Positions 47,392 to 56,795 of a DNA stretch of 64,000 nucleotides are shown piece by piece (position 1 is the first letter of the stretch; the number at the start of each line of letters is the position of its first letter). The notes under the pieces were generated by a model. That model saw only the letters and a list, made by a program, of their open reading frames with translations. It ran no database searches and was not told where the DNA came from. Origin of the DNA: Silvanigrella paludirubra (GTDB lineage: Bacteria > Bdellovibrionota_B > Oligoflexia > Silvanigrellales > Silvanigrellaceae); contig NZ_WFLM01000004.1 of the NCBI RefSeq assembly GCF_009208775.1, forward strand, positions 1 to 64,000. The letters run 5' to 3'. A program made the translations under genes and the position numbers.

Positions 47392-47652
47392 TTAGTGAGC
47401 AACAACAGAAACAACTTTCCATGACTTGTTTTTGGAAATACGGCGGCAAGGCAAGATATCAACATCTTTACCAACCACGATATTTTGAACACCAAAAGTG
47501 TCAGCTAACAAAGAAGTATGAAGGTGAAGACGTTTGCCGTATGTCTTATTAGGAACAACACGAGGAACTTCTACTTTTACAGTCTTTGTATCTTTTGAGA
47601 TCGCTACTACACGGCCTCTAATAGGATTCTTAGTGATTTTATTGTTTTCCAT
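47392..47652 (-). CDS. rpsQ: 30S ribosomal protein S17
   Basis: This 86-aa protein has the S17 text RGRVVAISKDTKTVKVEVPRVVPNKTYGKRLHLHTSLLAD and DILPCRRISKNKSWKVVSVV. It lies between rpmC and rplN in the S10 cluster order. Confidence 0.96.
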   Translation of the reverse strand: MENNKITKNPIRGRVVAISKDTKTVKVEVPRVVPNKTYGKRLHLHTSLLADTFGVQNIVVGKDVDILPCRRISKNKSWKVVSVVAH

Positions 47653-47668
47653 GTCTATTTACCCTCAA

Positions 47669-47860
47669 TTATTTAGCAGATTGTGCTTTTCTGCGAGAAA
47701 CGATTTTTAAATCTCTTCTCAGACCTGCCACACCGCCCGCATTACTGATGAGAGCTGGATCCATGGAAACCCTAAACTTTACAAGCTCTTTAATAAGAGT
47801 GTCTTGTTTAGTAGATGCATCACTAGAGCTTAAATCAGAAAACTTTTTTTGTTTTTTCAT
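47669..47860 (-). CDS. rpmC: 50S ribosomal protein L29
   Basis: This 63-aa protein is a helical L29 ([37 protein letters not shown]). ATG 47860 is chosen; it overlaps the rplP stop by 4 bp (ATGA), and a GGGAAA lies just upstream. The motif match is looser than for its neighbours, but the place between rplP and rpsQ supports it. Confidence 0.92.
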   Translation of the reverse strand: MKKQKKFSDLSSSDASTKQDTLIKELVKFRVSMDPALISNAGGVAGLRRDLKIVSRRKAQSAK

Positions 47861-48285
47861 TGATTTTCCCAAACCTTATCACTTCTGCTCATCATGCGAG
47901 TTTTGAAAGGAAGTTTAGCAGCAGCAAGATCAAATGCTTCTTTAGCAAGATTTGCTGGTACACCTTGAATTTCAAAAATTACGCGACCTGAGCGAATTGG
48001 ACAAACCCAACGATCCAAACCACCTTTACCGGAACCCATACGTGTTTCAGCTGGTTTCTTTGTAATAGGTTTGTCTGGAAACACACGAATCCAAACCTTT
48101 CCACCACGTTTTATATGGCGGGTCAAGGCAATTCGACTTGCTTCAATTTGACGAGCTTCTAGTTTTCCAGGTTCAAGAGCCTGAAGAGCGAAATCTCCAA
48201 AGTCAACACTGTTGCAACGATCTGCAACGCCTTTAATGCGGCCTTTGTGAGATTTACGGAATTTAACTTTTTTTGGAGCTAGCAT
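47857..48285 (-). CDS. rplP: 50S ribosomal protein L16
   Basis: This 142-aa protein starts [19 protein letters not shown] and has [29 protein letters not shown], typical of L16 at the tRNA-accommodation site. It lies 7 bp after rpsC. Confidence 0.97.
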   Translation of the reverse strand: MLAPKKVKFRKSHKGRIKGVADRCNSVDFGDFALQALEPGKLEARQIEASRIALTRHIKRGGKVWIRVFPDKPITKKPAETRMGSGKGGLDRWVCPIRSGRVIFEIQGVPANLAKEAFDLAAAKLPFKTRMMSRSDKVWENQ

Positions 48286-48292
48286 TTTCTAA

Positions 48293-48979
48293 TTACTCCT
48301 CATTGCGTGCATTTTTGGAACTAGGAGCAACGCTACCAGCTGTTTTCCCAAAAACTTCACCCTTAAATAACCAAACCTTAACACCAATGAGTCCGTAAGT
48401 TGTTAAAGCTTCGGAAGTTCCATAGTCAATGTCTGCACGAAGAGTATGAAGAGGAACGCGTCCTTCCATATACCATTCTGTACGAGCCATTTCTGCACCG
48501 TTTAAACGGCCAGCAACACGGATTTTGATTCCTTTTCCGCCTGCTTTCATAGCTTGTTGCATAACCTTCTTCATAGCTCTTCTGAAGGAAATACGTTTTT
48601 CAAGTTGTTGTGCAACGTTGAATGCCGCTAATTGAGCATTTGTATCAGGATTCTTAACTTCAAAAACATCAACTTTGATGGATTTGTCATTAGATTTAAG
48701 AACTGTTTTAACTTCATCACGAAGTAATTCAATCCCTTTACCTTGTTTACCAATAAGTTTACCAGGCTTAGCTGTGTAAACTTTAACTACAACTTGTTTT
48801 GCAGCGCGTTCGATTTCAACGCGTGCAACGCCAGCTTCTGCGTATTTTTTTGATATGAACTTGCGAACATTCAAGTCTTCATTAAGATTTTTTGCAAATT
48901 CACGTTTACTAAACCAACGAGAATCCCAAGTCTTGTTAATCCCAAGTCTCAAACCAATTGGATGTACTTTCTGACCCAC
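48293..48979 (-). CDS. rpsC: 30S ribosomal protein S3
   Basis: This 228-aa protein starts [23 protein letters not shown], has the KH-domain [14 protein letters not shown] and the C-terminal domain [34 protein letters not shown]. The start is GTG with AGAGGG about 7 nt upstream. S3 forms part of the mRNA entry helicase. It lies between rplV and rplP. Confidence 0.97.
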   Translation of the reverse strand: MGQKVHPIGLRLGINKTWDSRWFSKREFAKNLNEDLNVRKFISKKYAEAGVARVEIERAAKQVVVKVYTAKPGKLIGKQGKGIELLRDEVKTVLKSNDKSIKVDVFEVKNPDTNAQLAAFNVAQQLEKRISFRRAMKKVMQQAMKAGGKGIKIRVAGRLNGAEMARTEWYMEGRVPLHTLRADIDYGTSEALTTYGLIGVKVWLFKGEVFGKTAGSVAPSSKNARNEE

Positions 48980-48993
48980 TGTTGTACCCTCTG

Positions 48994-49317
48994 TTAATTA
49001 AGTTTAAGACGAATAGTTAAGTGCGACGTCTTTTTTAATATAGGCGTAGCACGTCCTTGTGCGCGTGGCATAAACATGCGACGGCGGGGACCTTCATTCA
49101 CTACAAAGTCACTAATTACAGTGTTTACAGCACTATTCTCAGGAAGCTGTGCAAGCGCAGAGCGGATAAGCTTTACTGTCGCTACAGAACCAGAGCGTCT
49201 TTCGACAGAAAGCACAGCAATTGCTTGAGAAACAGTTTTGCCAATGATTAGCGGTCTTAACAATCTTGCCTTACGTGCGGTACACTTTGCAGCATAGTGT
49301 GTTGCTTTTGCGTCCAT
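48994..49317 (-). CDS. rplV: 50S ribosomal protein L22
   Basis: This 107-aa protein has the L22 pattern [28 protein letters not shown] and the C-terminal hook [25 protein letters not shown], which lines the exit tunnel. It lies between rpsS and rpsC. Confidence 0.97.
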   Translation of the reverse strand: MDAKATHYAAKCTARKARLLRPLIIGKTVSQAIAVLSVERRSGSVATVKLIRSALAQLPENSAVNTVISDFVVNEGPRRRMFMPRAQGRATPILKKTSHLTIRLKLN

Positions 49318-49327
49318 AAATTACCTC

Positions 49328-49603
49328 TTACTTTTTCTTAGCGGCTTTTTTATCCGCACCATGACCATGGAAAGTACGAGTTGGCGAAAATTCACCAAGC
49401 TTGTGTCCAACCATATTTTCGTTCACATAAACGGGAACGAACTTTTTTCCATTGTGAACTGCAAATGTGAGTCCAACGAAATCTGGAATAATTGTGGAAC
49501 GGCGGCTCCAGGTTTTAATTACTTTAGCGGCACCCTTGTTTTTATCTGCTGCTTTGAGCAAATGGGTGTCAACAAAAGGACCCTTTTTCAACGAACGTGA
49601 CAT
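49328..49603 (-). CDS. rpsS: 30S ribosomal protein S19
   Basis: This 91-aa protein starts [18 protein letters not shown] and has [44 protein letters not shown], the S19 signature. It lies between rplB and rplV. Confidence 0.97.
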   Translation of the reverse strand: MSRSLKKGPFVDTHLLKAADKNKGAAKVIKTWSRRSTIIPDFVGLTFAVHNGKKFVPVYVNENMVGHKLGEFSPTRTFHGHGADKKAAKKK

Positions 49604-49628
49604 GCTTTACCCCTTAAGCAATTCGAAA

Positions 49629-50456
49629 TTATTTTTTACGACGGCTTACGATAAACTTATCGCTAGGTTTTACCTTGCGAGTTTTGTAACCTTTAGACAA
49701 TTGACCCCATGGTGAGCATGGATGACGGCCACCACTTGTACGACCTTCACCACCACCCATTGGATGGTCAACAGGGTTCATAGCAACACCACGAACAGTT
49801 GGGCGAACGCCCTTCCAACGATTACGGCCAGCTTTACCAATAGAAACATTCATATGGTCCGCATTGGATACAGTACCGATGGTTGCATAGCAATCTTCAG
49901 GGATAAGACGAAGTTCACCTGATGGCATACGAATTTGAGCGTATTTTTCAATACGACCAACTAACGTTGCAGATGCACCAGCACTACGAACTAACTTTGC
50001 ACCAGCTCCCGGACGCATTTCAACACTGTGGATAATTGTACCAGCAGGGATCTTCTTGAGTGGGAGGCTATTGCCAGCCTTGATATCAGCTTCGTGAGAA
50101 GCGATAATTTTTGTACCAACCTTAACACCGTTTGTAGCAAGTACATAACGACGATCTCCATCGATAAATTTCACGAGAGAGATAAAAGCTGTACGATTTG
50201 GATCATATTCAACAGAAGTAACAACACCTTCAACGTCTTTACGACTTCTCTTCCAATCAATAATACGATATTTGATCTTATTTCCGCCGCCTTGATGGCG
50301 AACAGTAATGCGACCAGTATTATTACGACCCGCTTTTCTTGGGTTTGGAGCCAAGAGCGGCTTGTAAGGAGTATCAGTAGTAAGAACTTCTCTGTAGTTG
50401 ATGTAACTTTGTGTTCTTGTTGTAGCCGTATAAGGCCTTAATTGTCTGATTCCCAT
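49629..50456 (-). CDS. rplB: 50S ribosomal protein L2
   Basis: This 275-aa protein starts [18 protein letters not shown] and has [70 protein letters not shown] with the key His of the peptidyl-transferase-associated loop. ATG 50456 is chosen over 50465: the family starts there and GAGG lies 4-5 nt upstream. It lies between rplW and rpsS. Confidence 0.97.
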   Translation of the reverse strand: MGIRQLRPYTATTRTQSYINYREVLTTDTPYKPLLAPNPRKAGRNNTGRITVRHQGGGNKIKYRIIDWKRSRKDVEGVVTSVEYDPNRTAFISLVKFIDGDRRYVLATNGVKVGTKIIASHEADIKAGNSLPLKKIPAGTIIHSVEMRPGAGAKLVRSAGASATLVGRIEKYAQIRMPSGELRLIPEDCYATIGTVSNADHMNVSIGKAGRNRWKGVRPTVRGVAMNPVDHPMGGGEGRTSGGRHPCSPWGQLSKGYKTRKVKPSDKFIVSRRKK

Positions 50457-50530
50457 TTTCCTCATCCTTGCGCGATAATTCGAGGATTTTTCCGCGCATT
50501 AAAACTATAAAATACAAAAAAACAGAAAAA

Positions 50531-50857
50531 TTATTCCGTTACAGTTTCTGCTTGCGTGTTCATAACTGGTGCAGGAAGCTCTTGCCCATCTTTTAAGCGA
50601 ATAAACGCTTTTTTGATGTTAGGAAGTTTAACTTCAACAGCGCCACCTTTTTTAGAACGCGCTTTACGTACAATTCTTCCACGTAGAATAGAAGTATTTA
50701 CATTGATAACATCAACACCAAAAACATCTTTAACAGCTGCTTTGATGTCTGTTTTTGTAGCTTTGAGATCAACTTTAAGTGTGTAAACTTTATTCTCTAA
50801 AAGACTAAAAGATTTTTCACTTAAAACTGAGCCTTTGATAACATAATCCGAACGCAT
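50531..50857 (-). CDS. rplW: 50S ribosomal protein L23
   Basis: This 108-aa protein has the L23 layout SDYVIKGSVLSEKSFSLLENKVYTLKVDLKATKTDIKAAVKDVFGVDVINVNTSILRGRIVRK and ends in a short extra acidic tail (MNTQAETVTE). ATG 50857 is chosen because AAAGGA sits 7-8 nt upstream; the ATG 6 bp earlier is too close. It lies between rplD and rplB. Confidence 0.95.
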   Translation of the reverse strand: MRSDYVIKGSVLSEKSFSLLENKVYTLKVDLKATKTDIKAAVKDVFGVDVINVNTSILRGRIVRKARSKKGGAVEVKLPNIKKAFIRLKDGQELPAPVMNTQAETVTE

Positions 50858-50879
50858 GTTCATTTCCTTTCTTCAAAAA

Positions 50880-51476
50880 TCAGTCTGCTATCCTAGATTC
50901 AAGAACTTTGAACGCTTCTGGACTTGCAATAAGACTGCGTGCTTGAAGAATAGTAAATGCATTTACTTGTTCTGGACTCACAAGGTGAACTCCGCGGATA
51001 TTGCGAAGTGCACGAATTGTGCTTTCGTTTGGATTGCTTAAGCAAACCAAAGTGTTTCCAGACAAATCAGCAACATTCTTTAGTGCAGACGCCGCATCTT
51101 TTGTTTTTCCACTTGGAAAATCAAGTGAACCAACAAAAATTTTGCCAGACTTAATACGCTCAGAAATTGCAATACCGAGAGCAACACGACTCATTTTTAC
51201 GGGAATCGCTTGACGGTAATCGCGCGCTTTAGGTCCGTGAGCAACACCACCACCAACATGGAGAGGAGCTACGAAAGAACCACGACGAGCGCTTCCTGTT
51301 TTCTTTTGTTTGTAAGGCTTTTTACCAGTAGATCTAACCATTGCGCGTGTTTTTACGCCAACAGTTCCTTGTCTTTGGTTGGCTCTGTAAGCCTTAATAA
51401 CCTGCCAGAGAGTGCCTTTGTTACGGTCAGCATAGCTTACCAAACTCTCTGGAAGGGTTTCAATTTTAGACAACAT
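50880..51476 (-). CDS. rplD: 50S ribosomal protein L4
   Basis: This 198-aa protein has the L4 internal loop RQGTVGVKTRAMVRSTGKKPYKQKKTGSARRGS and the closing FTILQARSLIASPEAFKVLESRI. In E. coli, L4 represses the S10 operon; whether it does here is unknown. It lies between rplC and rplW. Confidence 0.97.
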   Translation of the reverse strand: MLSKIETLPESLVSYADRNKGTLWQVIKAYRANQRQGTVGVKTRAMVRSTGKKPYKQKKTGSARRGSFVAPLHVGGGVAHGPKARDYRQAIPVKMSRVALGIAISERIKSGKIFVGSLDFPSGKTKDAASALKNVADLSGNTLVCLSNPNESTIRALRNIRGVHLVSPEQVNAFTILQARSLIASPEAFKVLESRIAD

Positions 51477-51502
51477 ATGCTATCCCTTCCCAAAACTTAA
51501 AT

Positions 51503-52054
51503 TTAAACAAATACCATACCGCCGCGTGCACCAGGTACACCGCCTACGATAGCCATAATTGACTCTTCATGAGACCAGTAAGCAACCTGAACATTGCGGA
51601 GAGTTACTTGTACATTACCGTCTTGACCAGGCATTTTTTTGCCTTTCATAACGCGACCAGGTTCAGCACGCATACCTACAGATCCAGGGGATCTATGAAA
51701 ACGGCTACCATGGCTTGCAGGACCGCCACCAAAACCGTGACGAGTCATAGCGTCTTGAAAACCGCGACCTTTAGAAAAGCCAGTAATTTTTAATTTTTGT
51801 CCGACAGAGAGAGAAGGAGCTTTAAGAGGTGAGCCTACTTCGTATTCAGCAGGATTTTCGACAACCCATCCACGTACAAGTTTATTTTTATGACCTGTAT
51901 CGTATTCAACAACAACAACAACTTTGCCATTTTCCAAAGTTTCGTGTCTAAGAACTTTAGCTGGCTGCATTTTTAGAACAGTTACGCCTTGGGCTGTGCC
52001 ACTTTGCGTAAAAGCACTAGTCATGCCAACTTTGCTAAAAGCATAACGTACCAT
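51503..52054 (-). CDS. rplC: 50S ribosomal protein L3 (short form)
   Basis: This 183-aa protein has SKVGMTSAFTQSGTAQGVTVLKMQPAKVL and the core KGRGFQDAMTRHGFGGGPASHGSRFHRSPGSVGMRAEPGRVMKGKKMPGQ. It is about 25 residues shorter than the usual ~209, mainly in the middle, but both ends are canonical and no frameshift shows. It lies 104 bp after rpsJ, with a hairpin between them. Confidence 0.96.
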   Translation of the reverse strand: MVRYAFSKVGMTSAFTQSGTAQGVTVLKMQPAKVLRHETLENGKVVVVVEYDTGHKNKLVRGWVVENPAEYEVGSPLKAPSLSVGQKLKITGFSKGRGFQDAMTRHGFGGGPASHGSRFHRSPGSVGMRAEPGRVMKGKKMPGQDGNVQVTLRNVQVAYWSHEESIMAIVGGVPGARGGMVFV

Positions 52055-52108
52055 ATGACTTTAACTCCTGCTGGATGCAATAGATTACAGCGCCAGCTTT
52101 TTGTTAAA

Positions 52109-52132
52109 ACTTCTTAAAATAATTTAAGAAGT
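52109..52132 (-). terminator. Hairpin between rpsJ and rplC (possible attenuator)
   Basis: A perfect 10-bp stem ACTTCTTAAA / TTTAAGAAGT with a 4-nt loop is followed by TTTT on the minus strand. It could be a partial terminator letting rpsJ be made in excess or a processing site. Confidence 0.45.
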
Positions 52133-52158
52133 GTGATTAAAAAATAATAACCAGTTTT

Positions 52159-52470
52159 TTAGTAGAGATTGATTTCTACATCAACACCAGCTGCTAAGTC
52201 GAGTTTCATGAGTCCATCAACAGTTTGTTGTTTTGGCTCAAGAAGATCGATTAAACGGCGGTGAGTGCGGATTTCAAATTGCTCGCGTGACTTTTTGTCA
52301 ACGTGAGGTGATCTCAACACTGTATAACGGTTAATGATCGTTGGCATTGGTACTGGGCCAGCAATTTTTGCTCCCGTTCCTTTTGCCTTGTTAATAATCT
52401 GAGCTACGCTCTGGTCAACCAGAGAAACATCATAGCCCTTGAGACGAATACGGATTTTTTGGCTTTCCAT
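52159..52470 (-). CDS. rpsJ: 30S ribosomal protein S10
   Basis: This 103-aa protein begins [25 protein letters not shown] and contains [38 protein letters not shown], all S10. S10 also acts in antitermination as NusE. ATG 52470 is chosen because GGAGTG lies about 7 nt upstream; the longer reading frame would run through the promoter region. It is the first gene of the S10 cluster. Confidence 0.97.
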   Translation of the reverse strand: MESQKIRIRLKGYDVSLVDQSVAQIINKAKGTGAKIAGPVPMPTIINRYTVLRSPHVDKKSREQFEIRTHRRLIDLLEPKQQTVDGLMKLDLAAGVDVEINLY

Positions 52471-52490
52471 TGAATTACACTCCAAACCGT

Positions 52491-52523
52491 TGGGCGTCGA
52501 TTCGTAACGTAGAATGACGCCCA
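52491..52523 (-). promoter_or_regulatory. Inverted repeat over the S10-operon promoter
   Basis: The 8-bp arms TGGGCGTC (52491-52498) and GACGCCCA (52516-52523) are perfect, with a further inner pairing ATTC/GAAT. It overlaps the spacer and -10 of the candidate promoter, so it could be an operator or part of a leader hairpin. Confidence 0.45.
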
Positions 52524-52530
52524 TTGTCAA
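52501..52530 (-). promoter_or_regulatory. Candidate sigma-70 promoter of the S10 operon
   Basis: TTGACA (52525-52530) is a perfect -35 box; TACGAA (52501-52506) is a weak -10 after 18 bp. It sits right after the rpoC terminator-like hairpin and before rpsJ. Confidence 0.4.
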
Positions 52531-52567
52531 GCAAAAATTGTAAAATTAGAGCAATAAGTAAGCATAA

Positions 52568-52590
52568 GAGATAAGCAATGTGCTTATCTC
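52568..52590 (-). terminator. Hairpin at the end of rpoC
   Basis: The perfect 9-bp stem GAGATAAGC / GCTTATCTC with a 5-nt loop includes the rpoC stop codon and is followed by a poor T-rich tail. It is probably a partial terminator before rpsJ. Confidence 0.55.
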
Positions 52591-55500
52591 ATTTGATGAT
52601 GAGAACCTGTTCCTAAGCGGGCAACCACTTGTGGAATTGAGGCTTCGATTATTGCTTCTGCATCGAGGCTTTGGCCTTCAACAAACATTTCTAAGTTATT
52701 ATAGAAGTTTACGCCAGTACCAGCCGGAATTAAGCGACCCATAATAACGTTTTCTTTAAGTCCACGTAATAGATCTTTACGACCAGCAAGGGCAGCTTCT
52801 GTAAGAACGCGGGTTGTTTCTTGGAAAGATGCCGCCGAAATAAAGGACTCTGTAGATGACGCTGCTCTTGCTATACCTAGAAGCAAAGGCTCAGCCGTAG
52901 CTGGACGAGCTCCTCTTTGCATAGCAAATTCGTTTTGCTCTTCAAATGTCCATTTTTCAACCTGAGCCGCAGGTAGAAACTCGGTGTCTCCTGGATCTTT
53001 AATTCTTACACGGCGAAGCATTTGTTTTACAATAATCTCAATGTGCTTATCATCGATATTCACACCTTGAAGTTTGTAAACCGCCTGAATTTCAGAAACA
53101 AGGTAACTAGCTAGAGCTTTTTCACCTAAAACTTTTAAAATATCATGTGGGTTTAATGGTCCATCCACGAGTGGTTCGCCGGCACGGATAAAGTCTCCTT
53201 CGGTAACAACCACGTGGCGTCCTTTTGGAATAAGATATTCACGACTGTCGCCACCACCCATTTCTGGAGTAACAACCACGCGTCTTTTACCTTTGATATC
53301 TGCTCCGAAAGAAACAAAACCGTCAATTTCAGAAATGATTGCAAATGTTCTGCGTTTTTGAGCAAGGAATAGCTCAGCAACACGTGGTAGACCACCTGTA
53401 ATATCCTTTGTTTTTGCTTGTTCTCTTGGAATTTTAGCAAGAACATCACCAGGATAAACATTGTCATTGTCTGCAAACATGATTGTCGCACCACTAGGAA
53501 GTGGGTAACGGGCATCACGAGTTTCTGTAATTCGAATTGCCGTTCCAGAAGAGTCTGTAACAACAATTGCGGGTTTAATTTTTGTATCTTTGTTTTCGAT
53601 CACAACACGACGAGTTAAACCTGTTACTTCGTCAGTACGTTCTTCAACGGAAACACCTTCAAAAAGGTCTTGGAATTTAATTTTACCAGAAACCTCGGAT
53701 ACAATTACAACAGAGTGCGGATCCCATTCAATTAACATGGTTCCTACTTTTACGCTGGCTCCATCTTTAACAAATACTTTCGATCCGTATGGAATAGAGT
53801 GGCGGTCACGTTCAATACCATCAAGGTCATAAACGATCACTTCCCCGTTTCTACCCATTGCTGTGTCCCAATCACTACGGCCTTTTACTAAGCTTACATT
53901 GGAAAGTTGAACTGTACCTTCCGCTTTTGCTTCGTGAGAAGACGCTTGAGATTGAGTTGTCGCTGTACCACCAGAGTGGAATGTACGCATTGTTAACTGT
54001 GTTCCTGGTTCCCCGATGGATTGAGCAGCAATAACGCCTACGGCTTCCCCAACGTTAACAAGGTTACCAGTTGCAAGGTCACGACCGTAGCATTTTGCAC
54101 AAACACCACGTCGAGTACGGCATGTTAATACAGAGCGAACATAAACGCGGTCAATTTTTGCTGTATCCATCCGGAGAACAGCTTCCTCGTTGATTTCTTC
54201 GTTTGCTTTTACAATAACCTCACCAGTTGCACGGTTTTTAATATCGTAAAGAGATGTTCTTCCTAGAGTTCGGTTTCCAACGCGTTGAATGACTTCGCCG
54301 CCTTCAACTACAGATGTGATTTCCACACCATCAAGAGTACCGCAATCTGTTTCAGAAATGATGGTATCTTGCGCAACGTCCACTAACTGACGTGTAAGGT
54401 AACCAGAAGATGCTGTTTTAAGAGCAGTATCGGCAAGACCTTTACGAGCACCGTGAGTGTTAATAAAGTATTGAAGAATTGTGAAACCTTCGCGTAAGTT
54501 TGAAGTCACAGGAGTTTCAATAATTTCACCTGTAGCTTTTGCCACGAGGCCTTTCATTCCTGCAAGCTGACGCATCTGTTGTTTTGAACCACGGGCTCCG
54601 GAGTCAGCCATCATGTAAAGAGAGTTGAATGATTGAATTTGAACAGCTTCCCCTTTTTGGTTAACTGCTTTTTGAGTTTCAAGTTGTTTCAACATTTTTA
54701 CAGTAATTTCGTCCTGAACACGGGACCAAATATCAATTACTTTATTGTGGCGTTCGCCTTCTGTAATAAGACCTTCCGCGTATTGTTCACGAACTTCTTT
54801 TACTTCGTTATATGCTTCTTCCAAGAGTTTTGTTTTTTCTTTTGGAATCATCATGTCTTTAATTGCAATAGAAATACCAGATTCTGTAGCATAACGATAA
54901 CCTAATTCACGTAAAGCATCTGCTAAAAGAACTGTCTCTTTTGCACCGCAAAGACGGTAGGTATCGTTTACAAGAACGGCAAGTGCTTTTTGATCGAGAG
55001 CTTTATTGTATTTTTTGAAGAACGGAACGTTATCTGGAATCACTTCTTTTAAAATACAACGACCTACTGTGGTTTGAACAAGTTCTTTATCACCTGGATT
55101 CAAACGAACAAAAACGCGTGTGTGCAATTCTACAAAATCATGGTCATAAGCAACACGAACTTCATCAAGGCTTGAGAATTTCATGCTGTCGCCACGTAAA
55201 GTAATATTTTCACGTGTTAAATAGTAAAGTCCAAGAACGATATCCTTACGAGGCTCAATAATAGGCGTACCGTGCTGAGGTGACAAAATGTTATTTGTCG
55301 ACATCATAAGAACACGAGCTTCTATTTGTGCTTCAAGGCTTAATGGAACGTGAACACACATGGTATCGCCGTCAAAGTCCGCGTTAAATGCCTGACAAAC
55401 CAATGGGTGAAGCTGAATTGCTTTGCCTTCGATTAATACAGGTTCAAACGCTTGAATACCTAAACGGTGCAATGTTGGCGCACGGTTTAAAAGAACAGGG

Positions 55501-56777
55501 TGTTCTTTTGTGCATTCTTCAAGAAGGTCCCAAACTTCAGGACGTTCTTTTTCCACCATTTTTTTCGCACTTTTAATTGTAGAAACATAGCCTCTTTCTT
55601 CAAGTTTATTGAAGAGAAATGGTTTAAACATTTCGAGAGCCATTAATTTTGGCAAACCGCATTGGTGAAGACGGAGTTCTGGACCCGCAACAATTACGGA
55701 ACGACCAGAATAGTCCACACGTTTACCAAGCAAGTTTTGACGGAAACGACCACTTTTCCCTTTTAACATGTCGGAAAGAGAGCGAAGAGGGCGTTTATTT
55801 GGACCTGTAAATACTTTTCCACGACGTCCGTTATCAAATAACGCATCGATCGCTTCTTGGAGCATTCGTTTTTCATTACGCACAATGATTTCAGGCGCAT
55901 TTAATTCGATAAGTCTAAGTAAACGATTGTTACGGTTGATCACACGACGGTAAAGGTCGTTTAAGTCAGACGTAGCAAAACGGCCACCGTCCAAAGGAAC
56001 AAGCGGACGAAGGTCTGGTGGCAATACAGGAATAACGGACAACATCATCCACTCAGGACGGTTGTCACTCATTGTAAAGGCACCAACGACTTTAAGTCTT
56101 TTGATTAACTTTTTGCTTTGAGCATCGGAAGTCGTATTTAACAAAGATTCTTTGAGTTGTTCAGAGAGTTCAAATACGTCAACAGATTGCAACATTTCGA
56201 GCATGGCATCGGCACCGATTCCTACGCGGAATGCGTTGTTTCCAAGCTCACGTACTTTTGCCGCAAAGCGATCTTCTGAAATAAGCTCATGCTTTTTAAG
56301 ATCAGAAGTACCTGGATCAAGAACGATGTAGGATTCGCAATAAAGAACTTTTTCAAGATCTTTAAGCGAAATGTCTACAACGCAACCAATACGGGAAGGT
56401 AAACTTTTTAAGAACCAGATGTGTGCCACTGGGCTTGCTAAGTTAATGTGACCAAGGCGTTCACGACGCACTTTGCTTTCAATAACTTCAACACCGCATT
56501 TTTCACAAACCGTTCCACGGTGTTTTTTACGTTTATATTTTCCACAAATACATTCGAAATCACGAACGGGGCCAAAGATTTTTCCGCAGAAAAGGCCATC
56601 ACGTTCTGGTTTAAACGTTCTGTAGTTGATTGTTTCTGGTTTTTTAACTTCACCATAGGACCAGCTTCTGATGCGTTCAGGAGAAGCTAGACCAATTTTA
56701 ACTGCACTAAAACTCAAAGGATCTACAGGTTTTTCGAAGAAACTGTAAACATCTTTGGAACCTTCATTCATATTCAT
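52584..56777 (-). CDS. rpoC: DNA-directed RNA polymerase subunit beta'
   Basis: This 1397-aa protein has the N-terminal zinc finger [23 protein letters not shown], the rudder region [25 protein letters not shown], the catalytic NADFDGD (about residues 461-467) and the second zinc site [16 protein letters not shown]. After NADFDGD the usual QMAVH is TMCVH, a rare change next to the Mg-binding Asp residues. GAAGGAG lies 7 nt before the ATG. It follows rpoB by 18 bp and is closed by a hairpin before rpsJ. Confidence 0.98.
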   Translation of the reverse strand: MNMNEGSKDVYSFFEKPVDPLSFSAVKIGLASPERIRSWSYGEVKKPETINYRTFKPERDGLFCGKIFGPVRDFECICGKYKRKKHRGTVCEKCGVEVIESKVRRERLGHINLASPVAHIWFLKSLPSRIGCVVDISLKDLEKVLYCESYIVLDPGTSDLKKHELISEDRFAAKVRELGNNAFRVGIGADAMLEMLQSVDVFELSEQLKESLLNTTSDAQSKKLIKRLKVVGAFTMSDNRPEWMMLSVIPVLPPDLRPLVPLDGGRFATSDLNDLYRRVINRNNRLLRLIELNAPEIIVRNEKRMLQEAIDALFDNGRRGKVFTGPNKRPLRSLSDMLKGKSGRFRQNLLGKRVDYSGRSVIVAGPELRLHQCGLPKLMALEMFKPFLFNKLEERGYVSTIKSAKKMVEKERPEVWDLLEECTKEHPVLLNRAPTLHRLGIQAFEPVLIEGKAIQLHPLVCQAFNADFDGDTMCVHVPLSLEAQIEARVLMMSTNNILSPQHGTPIIEPRKDIVLGLYYLTRENITLRGDSMKFSSLDEVRVAYDHDFVELHTRVFVRLNPGDKELVQTTVGRCILKEVIPDNVPFFKKYNKALDQKALAVLVNDTYRLCGAKETVLLADALRELGYRYATESGISIAIKDMMIPKEKTKLLEEAYNEVKEVREQYAEGLITEGERHNKVIDIWSRVQDEITVKMLKQLETQKAVNQKGEAVQIQSFNSLYMMADSGARGSKQQMRQLAGMKGLVAKATGEIIETPVTSNLREGFTILQYFINTHGARKGLADTALKTASSGYLTRQLVDVAQDTIISETDCGTLDGVEITSVVEGGEVIQRVGNRTLGRTSLYDIKNRATGEVIVKANEEINEEAVLRMDTAKIDRVYVRSVLTCRTRRGVCAKCYGRDLATGNLVNVGEAVGVIAAQSIGEPGTQLTMRTFHSGGTATTQSQASSHEAKAEGTVQLSNVSLVKGRSDWDTAMGRNGEVIVYDLDGIERDRHSIPYGSKVFVKDGASVKVGTMLIEWDPHSVVIVSEVSGKIKFQDLFEGVSVEERTDEVTGLTRRVVIENKDTKIKPAIVVTDSSGTAIRITETRDARYPLPSGATIMFADNDNVYPGDVLAKIPREQAKTKDITGGLPRVAELFLAQKRRTFAIISEIDGFVSFGADIKGKRRVVVTPEMGGGDSREYLIPKGRHVVVTEGDFIRAGEPLVDGPLNPHDILKVLGEKALASYLVSEIQAVYKLQGVNIDDKHIEIIVKQMLRRVRIKDPGDTEFLPAAQVEKWTFEEQNEFAMQRGARPATAEPLLLGIARAASSTESFISAASFQETTRVLTEAALAGRKDLLRGLKENVIMGRLIPAGTGVNFYNNLEMFVEGQSLDAEAIIEASIPQVVARLGTGSHHQMR

Positions 56778-56795
56778 GCTTAAACTCCTTCGTTA

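Noticed and set aside
38785-52054. Many open frames on the plus strand opposite ribosomal and rpoA genes
   Set aside because: They mirror conserved genes on the minus strand, have no ribosome-binding sites and no recognisable domains; they are shadows of the real genes.
51503-52054. rplC as a truncated pseudogene
   Set aside because: L3 is short but both ends and the GFGGGPASHGS core are intact and the frame is unbroken; it is a short natural form.
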